Positions 21,057 to 32,710 of a DNA stretch of 64,000 bases are shown here, piece by piece. This DNA is from Circinella umbellata (taxonomy: Eukaryota; Mucoromycota; Mucoromycetes; Mucorales; Lichtheimiaceae): the NCBI GenBank assembly GCA_025093555.1, contig JAIWNF010000005.1, positions 124,001 through 188,000 on the forward strand, written 5' to 3'. Each line of letters opens with the position of its first letter. Within the stretch, counting starts at the first letter, position 1. The notes under the pieces were generated by a model. The model did not search any database. It saw only the letters and a list, made by a program, of their open reading frames with translations, and was not told the DNA's origin. The translations under genes were made by a program, and so were the position numbers.

Positions 21057-21636
21057 TTAGTTTGCACATTTGTATGTTATATTATTAACATCTTTTGGTG
21101 CCCATCCTTGTTCCCACCCGAGTGAATAATCCCAGTGAGGATTAGCATGATTTTCAGTCTTGTAAGTCCAAAAGAACCAGCCAATACTGCTTGTTTCAAA
21201 AGAATCGATTTGATGCTCCAAAAAGGATTGAAGGAAATGACGGTAATTTTTATCCCATTTTTTCCAATTTTCAACGTTTTCACACGTACAAGTGGGACAT
21301 TGTAATTGTTTCGCTGAGCTTTCTTTGTGAAGTGTATTTTCATACCGCGTGCCAAGACCGACACCATTAAGATATTTTCCGCAATCGTTGGTGGCAATCG
21401 AAAATTCACCTACCATAGTAGGTGCAGCATTTTTCATTGAATCGTTTAAAATCGTACGCCAACCATGACATGGGAATTGAGCTTGTTCTTCACGAGGTAA
21501 AGATACAATGCTTTCATCAAACATGAGATACATGTGTGATTCTAAATATAAATAAAAAAAAGTAGCAGCGCATAGAATTAAATATAATATTGAGTGTCAC
21601 ATCGATTAGTAAAGAATGTAAAAAATTCATAATAAT

Positions 21637-21692
<56 letters not shown>

Positions 21693-22829
21693 TTTACCGA
21701 GAAAGACACGTTTGTAACGATTTTGATCAAAGAAGCCATTCCATGAATCGAGACCGATAAATCCATCATGATACGTCAAATACGGCCCATCATTTACACC
21801 AGTAATATTTCGAATACTATCATGGCTATCTTCATACCATTTCTGAACTCTTTTTTTTTCAAGTTCAAAGATGGCAGGTTCGTTCAAGACCCCGAAAATG
21901 GGTACCATATCTTGCCATTCAGGTTTATTAAAGAATTCAATCATGGTTTCGACGATTTTCAATGTTCGATTCGCATTTTCTTCTCCATGTGATCCATTCA
22001 AAAAGCCAATTTGACCATATCGTCCTGAATGATTCCATCCATTTTGTGAACCTGGGGCTGTATGTAGTTCTACCATGATTCTCAAACCATATTTACGACC
22101 CCATTGAATTGCACGCAAAAGATACTCCCATGAAAGATGAGGTACATAAGGTTCGTCTTGTGTGACCTCAATAGCCCAGTGTCCCATAGGAATACGAACA
22201 TGATTAAATCCCATCTTGGCTATTTTCGCGAAATCTTCTTCTGTAATAAATGTTTCATAATGCTCCTGGATTTGCCGAAGTGCTTCTTTGGGTCCCAATT
22301 TCTTACATAATGAATACTCGTCAATAACTTTATCCGATTTTGAAAATTGATCAAATAGACTTGGTGTAATAAACGGTTCAATAACTAACCAACCACCTAG
22401 GTTAATACCTCGAATAGGTATCTTACCATAAGGAAATGGTTTTGATAACGGGGGCGTATATGGATTGGCTTGTGCTGAATTATTGAATTGATCTTCGGGC
22501 AAAGGTGGAAAATCAGGATGATGTTCTTCTGGTTGCTTTTTTTGTACTGTTGGCGACGGTGGTTCAGAGGGTTTACGTAATGCAATAACAAGTATTATTG
22601 GAATTGCAGTTGCAGCTGCAATGATAGCTATTCCAAATAAAATCCATTTTTTGTTATTTTGCATCCAACGAGTGGTAGTTCCACCAGTGGCCGCTACACC
22701 CTGTTTTTGTTTCTGTTGTAGTGAATCATCTACTCTCTTTTCATCCACATAACCAATAGAAGAATGGGTCGTTAATTCAGTAACAAATGGTCTGTCGCTG
22801 TTCTCTATAGAAACAATATTTGTACTCAT
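21057..22829 (-). CDS. Membrane-anchored GH5 exo-beta-1,3-glucanase
   Basis: Exons 22829-21698 and 21541-21057 (538 aa). A cytosolic N-terminus of about 60 residues is followed by one transmembrane helix (WILFGIAIIAAATAIPIILV) and no cleavable signal, so a type II membrane protein. The GH5 domain starts IRGINLGGWLVIEPFITPSL and continues GFNHVRIPMGHWAI. The acid/base Glu is in FGVLNEPAIF (residue 317) and the nucleophile in MVGEFSIATNDC (residue 423). It resembles the plasma-membrane exo-1,3-glucanases of fungi (GH5_9, ExgD/Exg3 type), which trim beta-1,3-glucan in the wall. The single intron contains a long GA/CT microsatellite. Confidence 0.9.
21644..21688. repeat. (GA)n microsatellite in the glucanase intron
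   Basis: About 22 uninterrupted GA units within the only intron of the GH5 gene, close to its 5' donor. Read on the gene strand it is (CT)n. Likely length-polymorphic. Confidence 0.95.
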
Positions 22830-23995
22830 TTTTTAAAAATCTACAATCGTTATACTGTATATTTCTTCCATATGCGCTTTCGTTTTTTCTTTACCTTGCA
22901 TGATGTATTTCTTTTTTTGTTTAATTAAATAATATAGGTTGTTTAGTTTTATCAATTGAAAAATAGATTGACAAAAATAAAACAAAACAAAAAATTCGGA
23001 TGAAGATCATTTCTACATATGTTTCTCTATTTGAAACTTGCACCATAAAAACAGTGATGTTTATTCCGTTAAACATTATTAAAAAATGTAAATCTTGCAG
23101 CGGGAAGTTTGTTTCTTATGTGAAAGAAGATCATAAAACAAATAGATCAAATGAAGATCTACTATTACTATATAATTACATCATAAATACACTCATATCT
23201 TCTATATGTATGTAAATAATGGAATACTGTTCTTCTATCTGTTTATTACCCTCGTAATATTATTTTACCATGTAGTAGCAATTACCAATTTCGTTTTCCC
23301 TGATTTTTTCCCCACATAACTATGAAAAGAAAAAAATTAGTTACGTACGTATGGTGTTTACCAACAAACAAACAAACAAAATATATGTCGTTTAAATCAT
23401 TTGTTGAGCATTTATATCAAAGAACCTTATATCGCTTTAATTAATAATATAATTACGAACAAGTATATTCCATTAAGTTTTTTAAATCTCTTTAATAAAA
23501 ATGAAGTACGTACGTCAACATTTGTTTTTCATTCTTGCTAGTTTAATATAAAACAAAGTTAAATAAAAAGTGTGGAGTAATATATGACTTCGTATAAACG
23601 GACTGTTCCGCATTGCGGCCGAGAATACTTTATTTACAATGCTGAGAAAGCACGATTGACTTATTTCTGATGCCAAAAATAGTGTCTTTTGAATGTTTAA
23701 ATTGAATGATAATTACCTAAAGAAGGAGATTACCGATATGGAATATCCTTGCAATTTTAAAAGTATCTGTCATGAAGTTTTCAATTAAATTTTTCATTGA
23801 CAAAATACAATGGAAATCATAATACTAAACGTTATTATTGCTTAAATATATATTTTTATCATTTAAAGTACACATTTATGTATATATATATTTATTACTA
23901 ATTTCAATATTATTAGATGTAGGGAAGAAAATAAAGTAAGAGTTATGTAATTACAAAAGAAGTAGAAGGAGGAATGGAATAAAAATGAAATGATA
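22830..23995. other. Intergenic region
   Basis: Upstream region of the glucanase gene and 3' flank of the monooxygenase gene. A 71-codon plus-strand ORF at 23000-23215 has no recognisable feature and I do not call it. Nothing else seen. Confidence 0.5.
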
Positions 23996-26906
23996 TCAAA
24001 AAAGGTAGTCATTCGCAACATCAGCAGCGGCTGAATCAAGATCAACAGGAGGTATCATGAATGTATTAAAATAGTTGTTCAAGACATCGATTTTATCAAG
24101 TCGAGTACGCATGCCAATATGTCCATCAGGTCTAATAACAACAATAGTGGGTTCGTTGTTGTTAATTCCATACGCTGAATGTGTTAAATTATCATGATCT
24201 AGATAAAGGCGCTCAAGGCCCTGTGGGAATAGGGAATGTAAAAATGGGGCTGAGCTCGTCGTTAAGAATTCACTGACTTGTTGTCTGGTAGAAGAAGTGA
24301 CATATAAAAAGGAGAATAAATTTAAAGGAGATCCAGTAACTGGTAGAGGTGGAGGTGGAGAATGAGGTGTAGGAGGCAATGGTGTTGAAGCAATTGTTGA
24401 TACTGAAGACCACATGGAAAAAAATCGAGAAAGTCGATTAGTTGCAGCTGTAAATCCGGATGAAAGTGACGAGCGTGGTGTCGATGTATCACTGAGACTG
24501 GATGATGTTCTTGATAATTGGCTGTTGTATATTGGTTCAGATAGTACAGATAATCGATTATCGTGTAATCGTCTCGGTTCGTACTGTAATAAAGACGAGG
24601 GTGTATCCATATATTGTTTGAAATGTTGTAAAATTTTTAAATTCTTGTCTTCCATAAGCGAATTACAGAAAACTAGAATAGTGAATGAGCCTGGATGTGC
24701 ATTCTTTGCGATTATTTCAAGTAGTTCGTACTGGTTTGCTTTAATTACTCTCCAAGTTTCGGAATGTTTGGCTGTAACAATCGAATCATTGTCGTAGTGT
24801 TGGTAACCTCGTACCTTGACTCTTGTAATACCACGGCTGGGCCGTCTTTGTGAATCAATTCCACTTGGTGGAGCACTGTCTGTAGATAATCGAGGCAGTC
24901 CACCTAAAAAAGATTTGGATCTCGAAGCAAGGCTACTGAGTGAGCGGCTACGAGGAAGAATTGACGAAGTACTACTTGTTGGTGTGGACGACGATGTGAT
25001 GCTAAGGTTTGATAAAGAGCTTTTGGTCGTTAATGTTGACCGACTTCGTTTTGGACCGGTTAAAGACGATGATTGTAACTGTTGTGCATTATAGGGTTTT
25101 AACTTCCCATTAGGTGCTTGGGTAGATGATTGACTAATATCACTATTGGGGTATGGAGCACCGCCAATGTGCCAGCTTTTGCTCAATTTGAGTCGTTGCA
25201 TAGGTGAACTTGCCACACTACTAGTGCTACTTTGCGTATCATCTCTAACATCTTCTTCATCGACAGTACTATTTTTGATTAATGCCATCAAAGCATCGGA
25301 TACAATGGCATAATCATTTACTCTGGACCTTGATTCTATTTCGTATGTATCAAGTAAGTGGGCGGAAGCATAGTTTTTTAGATATAATGAAATTTTCCAG
25401 CAGAGATTATGCACTTGATCCAAACCGAGATTGCCTGATAAAAGTTCGGCTGGACTGGTGACTTGAGCAGCACTACCTACTAAAAACCACCGTCGGTTTG
25501 GATTGTATTCTTTCAAAGTAGGATCCGTTGCTGTATCAATAATAAAAAAAGCATAACAATAGTAAACTAAATTAATAATTGCATGTTTGTGTGCGGTTCT
25601 GCTTTGCTATTTATTATTACCATGCCAAGAACGATATTGAAGGATTTGTTTAAAACATATATCGTATGGTTGAAAAATTGATTGTATATGAGAGTGAATA
25701 GCTTCCAATAAGTAATCGTCTGAATCTAATAGTGCCAACTGGCTCCACTTGGGATTTTCTTCGACAATAATATAAAGCTTCTTTCGATGACCTTTTTAAG
25801 GGAATTAATATTATATATAGTATTTATTTAAAACTAGATACTAAAGAAAATATTTATATTACCAATCAGTAACAGCGCGTCGTCGCCCTTCTTGACAACC
25901 GAAATAGCACGTAGTCCGGGAAAATTGCTTTCAGCAGATACTTGGAGAGTATACAGTGGAGCCATACCAGGCATACCACGATTACGTTGTGGTGTACCTA
26001 ATTTTTTTTATAATACATAATCAGCCTACTGGTATATATATATTCCACTTGCAGCTGAGTGAGAACCGCGGGTTTCGTTGCATATTTACCTAGTTTTTGT
26101 CTTACAAAACTTTCGGCTCCGTCAGCTCCAATGATGATTCTTGAACGCCAACAAACTGCACGACCTGTTCGTAGATCTTTAATGGTAGAGACGATGGGAT
26201 AATCAATTGTGTTTGATTTACTTCCATGATCAGTCATGTCTTGAAGATTGACAAGTTGATGTTGATAATCAATTCTTATGTCAGTGCGTTTGTAAAGCGC
26301 GTCCCTGAATGCGTTGCGAACATCGGTGGCTTCACAGGATAAGGCCCAGTTATATTGAGAGCTTTTTCTTTCCCAAACACGAAAACTTTGTCGTTCGATA
26401 GAAATAGAGTTCGCCCCTTCACCTTGGTTAACATAGTGCTGAAAACGCCAGTGACGCATACCATTTTCAACAAGTGGTTGGACAAGATCGAATGCTTGTA
26501 GGTGTTGTAAAGTATGTGGTGTTAAAATGAGTGCAGGATTGTCTGAGCCAGTAACATATGTCTTTGAATCTAATCATTATATTATATGTATAAACGACAA
26601 ATTCACCCGATATTAGTCCTAGCTGTTGCAATTTTTCGAAAATTTAATGTGTTTTGAGAAATATAAGGGAAATGCGCGCTTTTTATTTTTCTTACCAATA
26701 ATTCGGACTGAAACACCCATGCTTCCAAGAAGCAAGGCTGCGTATAGCCCTGACGGTCCTATCATTCATTAATAATATGCAGCAAAATGCAATGTAGATA
26801 TGCGTTATTATGATATTACTCATCCTTTAGTTGACAGATGTTTTCGAATTGTTTTAAACTTACCCGCTCCGACTATTAGGACATCGGATTGTTGAGTGTT
26901 CGACAT
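23996..26906 (-). CDS. FAD-dependent aromatic-ring monooxygenase-like protein, divergent
   Basis: Six exons: 26906-26864, 26758-26696, 26569-26090, 25997-25863, 25791-25621, 25530-23996 (808 aa); all phases fit. The N-terminus VLIVGAGPSGLYAALLLGSM is the FAD Rossmann motif and RIIIGADGAESFVRQKLG the conserved DG motif of phenol-2-monooxygenase/FAD_binding_3 proteins. The usual GDAAH FAD-ribityl motif is changed to VGSAAQVTSPAELLSGNLGL, losing the Asp. A Ser-rich stretch of roughly 170 residues then separates it from a C-terminal thioredoxin-like domain (FLYVTSSTRQQVSEFL ... PTIVVIRPDGHIGMRTRL). The protein is longer than the usual 550-650 aa. Substrate unknown; it may have reduced or altered FAD binding. 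Confidence 0.85.
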
Positions 26907-28841
26907 CAAAGGGTCAACACCATAAAAAGAGTGGAAGAAGAAGATAGAGATTTAATAAAATACAAGGAGCACAATAAGCTAGTATTTTGTAAACGACGGG
27001 ACGTGTTATGTCGTGGTGGTACAAGCGAATTTGGTATAGATCTGTAAAACATAAAACTCCCTTATTAAAGATAATCCCACAATATATATTACCCATAATA
27101 ACAAAATAAAATACCAAAAACTGCTCTTTTAAAAAAAATCAAAACGATTGTTGCCCAGCAGTAATACCATCGTATCATATATATATATATATATTATTGC
27201 TTAAACGAAACTTCTTTTTAAAGTTATAAAATATAATATATGATAAAGAACTATATTATTATTGTTTACGCGGCATGGTTTGAAGATCATTTTATTTTTT
27301 TTCCCGCTCCTTCCGCTTATTAAATTGTTTTCAAGTGCGCGTAAAACCCACTTACGTATTAATATATTCTTCGAGTAACCATTGGGAATGAATGATAACT
27401 CTGTTATTTTTATTTTTATTTTTATTTATAAAAAAGATTGATGGATGATGAACAATACAAATTTTTTGGTGAACTTAATAATTGGCCAACGATTGCTTGG
27501 GTATATATTATACTCCAACATGTGAAGGTATTTGAGTATATGTATATTGTGCTCCTGCTTTTGGGTTATTTCTTTCACTTTTTTTTCTCGCCAATAGTTG
27601 CACAGAGTGAGAAAATAGCATGACGCTTTTAAACAAAAAAGCTTTTTGTACTGAGTTAGGCCACCAAGAATTCAAATCACACCTTCATTTTTTTTATTAC
27701 GTACGATATCTAGTTCAATTTTCTTGGACCACTTTTTTAAAGAAAAATGTCTCTTTAAAACCAGATGCACATTACATATAAGTATATAGAAGCACTGATT
27801 ACCAATACCGTGTATATGGAAATCATTGATAAGACTACTCTAAATATAAAGTTTAGCAATAGATGATACAAGTAATTTAGAAGAAATTATCGAATAATTA
27901 TCTCGATTATTGACCAAAAAAAGGCTGTTACAATAGAGCTAATAAATATCAGAAAATAAATACTATTTTTTTTGGAGTGTACTGAATTAGTATGCATATG
28001 CGTTAGATAGTGCATTATCACTCTTTAGAACAGGTGACCCATGGGATGATTTATTAGATATATTAAGCAACAAAACATTAGTACCATCACTGTAACCACA
28101 CATATGAAGAAAGAGAAGCTGATTGACTAACGCGGGGTAATTATAAAGTTACCGATCTTTTTATATCAAAAGATATAATAAAAAGTAGGTCACGTATTAT
28201 TTTTTAGATAAACATTAATTAGAGTGTCCTCCACTAAAAAGCTGGCTTATCTCATCGTCTGACAAAAAAAGTTGGTCTTTGAGACACATAACCTACTAAT
28301 AAAGTTTTTCGACTCTAAAAATATCAAGGTGTCCCTGATCGAAGCACGTCCTTCAAGATTTGTTTCTTGTTTTACACTATTGGTACAAAAATAACCTAAC
28401 ATTGAATAACACATTAATAGATTTGTAAATAAACCCTGATCAAATCACACTGTATTTTACTTTTTTTTATATGACGCTGATTGAAAATTACAGACACACA
28501 GTTTTCAAAAAAAAAAAAAAAAAAAAATATCTCACCGCGCTGCGACATTACCCCATATGCCACGTAAGCCTGTCGATCTGGTGAAACCAGAGTTACTCTT
28601 TCACATGCTGATAAATTATTCATTGTCTCACCACAATAACCAACAAACAAAATAAAAGAGACTCAAAGTGTTAAAGTTGTTTATTAAAGGTATTGTTGCT
28701 GTAAAGAAGAGAAGAAAGAAACAAAGAATCTTTATTTTTAATAAAAAAAGAAGGAGTGAAGGAATTGAAGAAAGGGAAACTGGGAAATAACCACCATGAG
28801 AAAAAAAGCATTGTTTTAAAACAAATAGATAATTTGCCCAT
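26907..28841. other. Intergenic region, 1.9 kb
   Basis: AT-rich. Two coding-like scraps occur: plus strand about 27438-27527 (DDEQYKFFGELNNWPTIAWV, ending at a possible GTATTT donor) and minus strand 28650-28530 (NNLSACERVTLVSPDRQAYV). Neither has a recognisable domain or partner exon. A 23-A run lies at about 28507-28529. No RNA gene seen. Confidence 0.4.
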
Positions 28842-29963
28842 CTAGCAGCATCCACCAGACTGCTTAGGCTGTACAGATGCACCTTGACCAACTTTAACAG
28901 TTGATTTTGGTTGTTGTTGTTGCATAGTAGTACCCATTCTGTCCTTGATTTGTTTAGCCATGGTCAAAAAGGCTTGTTCTACATTGCTGGAGTTTTTGGC
29001 TGATGTTTCCAAGAAGGGTATATTCAAAGATTCAGCCATTTCCTTTTGATTTTTTAAATAATAACTTTAGTTGTGCGCACATACACAAACATATTGACAT
29101 GGGCATCTCTCTCTTTATTATCCAGTATTACACAAAACTCACCTTTGCTTGTTCAGTTTCCACGACCTTTTTATCCGTCATGTCACTCTTGTTACCAACA
29201 AGAAGCTTATTAACACCTTCTGCTGCATATCTCTCAATTTCTTGCAACCATTGCTTGACATTGTTAAAGGTATCTTGATCCGTTACGTCGTATACGACAA
29301 TGATGCCATGTGCACCTCTATAGTATGATGAAGTGATAGTTCTGAACCGTTCTTGACCTGCAGTATCCCACTACATATATTTATATACCAATAGTTTCTT
29401 CGAGTTCAGTCCAACTCCATGTCAATCATCTTCCTCTTCCCCTCCACTTTTCTTTTTCCATACACACTTACGATCTGTAATTTGACTGTTTTGCCTTCGA
29501 GTTCAATTGTTCGGATTTTCTATATTGTAAATAATTCAGTTTTTCTCTTCTCCTTTTTTATAGTTCATGGCCCCTTTCTTTTATTTTCTCTCCTTTGCCA
29601 CTCTCCCCTCTCCATCTCCCCTGATTAACCCGAGCAATAACATGAATTCTTACAAAATCCACGCCGATCGTCGAAATATAACTCTCAGTGTATGTGTCAT
29701 CAGCAAAACGCAAAAGAAGACATGATTTGCCTATCAAAAAATAAAGTCTTGCTAAATAACAACAATAATACAATATATACAAGAAACTTATTTCTTCAAA
29801 ACATACCGACACCAGAATCACCGATAAGGAGAAGTTTAAAAAGATAGTCGCTAGTAATTGAAGATTAGTCAAATGATAGAAAAAATGTTCATCATCTGTT
29901 CAATAATTGAATTTAACTGATGACAAAGTGTTGGCTATTGTATACATACTATTCAGGATTCAT
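28842..29963 (-). CDS. ypt1: Rab1-type small GTPase Ypt1
   Basis: Six exons: 29963-29950, 29850-29807, 29730-29654, 29519-29472, 29370-29143, 29042-28842 (203 aa, the family's normal length). All GTPase motifs are present: GDSGVGKS (P-loop), the effector/switch I segment [20 protein letters not shown] (switch II), NKSD (G4) and ETSAK (G5). The C-terminus GGCC is the double-geranylgeranylation site. [18 protein letters not shown] at the start and [16 protein letters not shown] are characteristic of Rab1/Ypt1. Known role: ER-to-Golgi vesicle tethering and autophagosome formation. The tiny first exon (14 nt) encodes MNPE plus part of Tyr. Confidence 0.95.
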
Positions 29964-30623
29964 ACTACTTCTTTAGCTTATTGTCAAGAACAGGGAGATG
30001 TAAGAATAAAAAAGAACAAAGGTATCTGTCAGCAACTGCGCGTGCGGCGTATAAGAAGCTGGGCAATCTGGGGGTGAAACAGCAAGTGAAATCATTGGTT
30101 GATACTAATAACCAGAGGAGCTAGGCTTCTTCCACACTTTGACAACACCTTATTTCTCCTAGACTTCATAAAACATAATTTCATAGTTTCTAGCCATACA
30201 TTGCTTTTTTTTACAATAGAATTTAATTCATCATGTACTGTTACTGTTGCTGCGTTTAAGGAGCCATTCCAGCTCATAATTTTTCTATTCATGCAAGTGT
30301 CATGCAACAGTGTTATCGTCCGCTAAATCACATGCATCATACTTTGTGAGGATGAAGAGTTCTTGGTTAAAAAAGCTCAAATTTTATCATTTACAAAATC
30401 CATATAGATTTTTTTCATCCGCCACAGAATATCGTAATAAAGATATGATATAAAACAATACGATAGCTTTCTTTTAATTATTACGTAGGTAGTTTTATGG
30501 TATGTTTTTCTTTTTTTTTTGTGTCAGTCGTCCTGCGACAAAAGAATCAAATGAACTATATAAATACAAATAAATATGTATGCTATCTTGAGTTGATAAA
30601 TAATTAACTAACGTAACACATTA
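29964..30623. other. Intergenic region between ypt1 and the NME6-like gene
   Basis: Probably holds the ypt1 promoter. Short overlapping ORFs on both strands at 30092-30326 are not supported by any motif. Nothing else seen. Confidence 0.4.
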
Positions 30624-31355
30624 TTATTGTTCTTTATGCCATGCGTCCACATCAAACTCGGGGAAAAATAATCCAATTTCGTTTTTTGCTGTCTCATCCG
30701 AGTCTAAATCACATTTTGAGTTAGTGACAATGAAAAACACCACATATTGATTAACTATACATGCTATGTATATACATATTAATTACCTGATCCATGGAAT
30801 GAATTACGGGTATCAGTTAAGCCGTATAATGCTCGAAGGGTATCAGGTTGATTGATACGAGCACTAAACATTTATCCTTTATTAATAACTTTGGTTTTCA
30901 TATAGAAGCTCTTTTTGAGTACACAACAAAACTTACCGAACAGGATGAGTAGGACCTATCAGTGATCGCCATTCTTTGATAGCATTTGGAGAAGATAATA
31001 TTAATGCTTGAAAAGGCCCACTAATATTAATAAAATATTCCATACTTTAATAAATTGTGCAAGCTAGATTTCAATAAACAAAAAAGTATATATTTTTCTT
31101 TTTTTTTTTTTACCTAGTCATGTATCCACATAATCTTTGGTAGAAAAATTTGCCTTTATGCTCTGCATAAAAAGTCCCAGCGTCTTCTTCTCTCCAAAGT
31201 ACTTGACGTTGCTCTACAATGTCCAAATTTCGAGACTTGATTGCTTCAAATATTTTTGGTGGTAATGCGGCATTAGCACAAATGTCGGGCTTTAGTAATG
31301 CCAACGTTAATTGTTTTGTATTTTTTATAATAGGTTGTTTCAGAGAAGCTGACAT
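30624..31355 (-). CDS. Nucleoside diphosphate kinase, NME6 type
   Basis: Four exons: 31355-31114, 31020-30937, 30863-30787, 30703-30624 (160 aa). It starts LTLALLKPDICANAAL (the KPD of NDP kinases), continues FYAEHKGKFFYQRLCGYMTS and GPFQALILSSPNAIKEWRSL, and keeps the active-site loop as RNSFHGSDSDETAKNEIGLF, with His in the N-x-x-H-G-S-D motif. FF-x-E-F near the end is also typical. The LWREED insert and the shape of the N-terminus match NME6, a group linked with mitochondria in animals, rather than the abundant cytosolic NDK. Localisation here is not evident. Confidence 0.85.
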
Positions 31356-31526
31356 TGTGGTTCTTAGTCAACAAAATGAAATAAGGAGGACAAGTTCAAG
31401 CTGTCAAGTTTACTTGAGAGTACAAGCAACAAAAAAAAACAGGTACGGGAAGCCGAGAAAAAAAAAGAAAACAAAAAAAAAACTAACTCAGATTGGATCA
31501 TTGAGTATAAAAAAAGAACATTTCTT

Positions 31527-32710
31527 TTATGTATCAGTTTCTTCTAAAGTATCATCAAATGTTCGTTTTCTCGACTCAAGAGCATTCCGCTCCAATTCAC
31601 CCAAATCAATATTATCCAATGCAAAGTCATCATCAAATCCAAATTCATCAGTATCAGTATTTCCATCTTCTTCCTCAGCAACTACTGATCTTTGTACAGG
31701 GTATCGTAATGGAGATCCCTCATGTAGACTATCGTCCCCATTATTATCATTTGCTAGTTGTGGTAAACGGCTTATAGGTGTGGATGATGCGAATGGATGA
31801 TCCGGAGACCAAGTGAATGCTTGGCTATCAAAGTCATCGAGGAAGTTGTTACTAGGAGTAGTGTTATTATTGTCGTTGTTATTAGTGTTGTTATCATGTT
31901 GCTTGGATATAGGTGATATAGTTTGAGAGACGGTTGGCGATGGTTGAGACATTAATGATTGGAATCTGTTACCAAATGCATTATTTGATATTGAGTTTAA
32001 CTTTTGTCGATCATCACTTTTATCCCTATCCTCTGGCATTTGTATATCTTCTAATTTGTTTGTTTGCATTACTCTAATCCAATGATATATTTCTCGGGTA
32101 GGATCATAATCAACATGAAAACTAAAATAAAGACAATCACAATTAGCTTCCGCATTATTAAATCTTCCCCCAAGGGTTTATTGTTTCGTTTTGTCTTACC
32201 CTCCACATAGAATATAAGCTTCATTCTTTTTAGTCCAGTTAATTGTCCCGAAAACAGAAACGGAAGATGATAATGTAAGTCCATTACTATCAGGCCGGCG
32301 ACACAGACGCGGAGACAATAACACTCTAATAACGCCTGTGCTGTCATCTATTGTATGTACAACCATCAATTTTTATGCGAATATATTTACCATCTATAAC
32401 TACTTTATTCCTTTCCCTTCCTTAACGTACCCAGCCACATACTGCGCCCATTATGTTTTATATTAGTCTCAGTTTGTTGTTGAATAACAATGCCATGAAT
32501 ACTATGGAAACCTACATTTTAGTGGATCGGGATTCTCTTACTGTTGGCATGACACCAAATAAAGTTTAAATTAGATCTATTTTACCTCACTTTTTTAAGT
32601 GTACATAAATGACTCGAAGATTCTTTTTGTGACAATTTGTGTTCCGTAGTTCTACGTGGCTTTATATGACAAATAAATACAGGTATATGTCCCTGATCAG
32701 CGTCGACCAT
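31527..32710 (-). CDS. OB-fold nucleic-acid-binding protein (Stn1/RMI2-like), N-terminus uncertain
   Basis: Solid exons: 32511-32431, 32347-32200 and 32121-31527. A further upstream exon near 32710-32591 (MVDADQGHIPVFICHIKPRR) is likely, but its junction does not phase cleanly with a strong donor. The middle reads FHSIHGIVIQQQTETNIKHN, then SMWLDDSTGVIRVLLSP, then SVSVFGTINWTKKNEAYILC and GFHVDYDPTREIYHWIRVMQ. A DDSTGVI strand-turn after a glycine-rich beta strand is the signature of OB folds in the Stn1/RPA2 family; RMI2 has a similar pattern. A long Asn/Ser-rich and then acidic tail (EEEDGNTDTDEFGFDDDF) follows. A role in telomere or genome maintenance is an inference. It lies 170 bp upstream of the NME6-like gene on the same strand. 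Confidence 0.6.

Noticed and set aside
24414..25094. Two plus-strand ORFs opposite the monooxygenase gene
   Set aside because: Antisense of the Ser-rich coding exon; no motif.
28414..28650. 78-codon minus-strand ORF ending in poly-Phe
   Set aside because: Part reads like coding sequence but runs into an A/T homopolymer, with no partner exon or domain.
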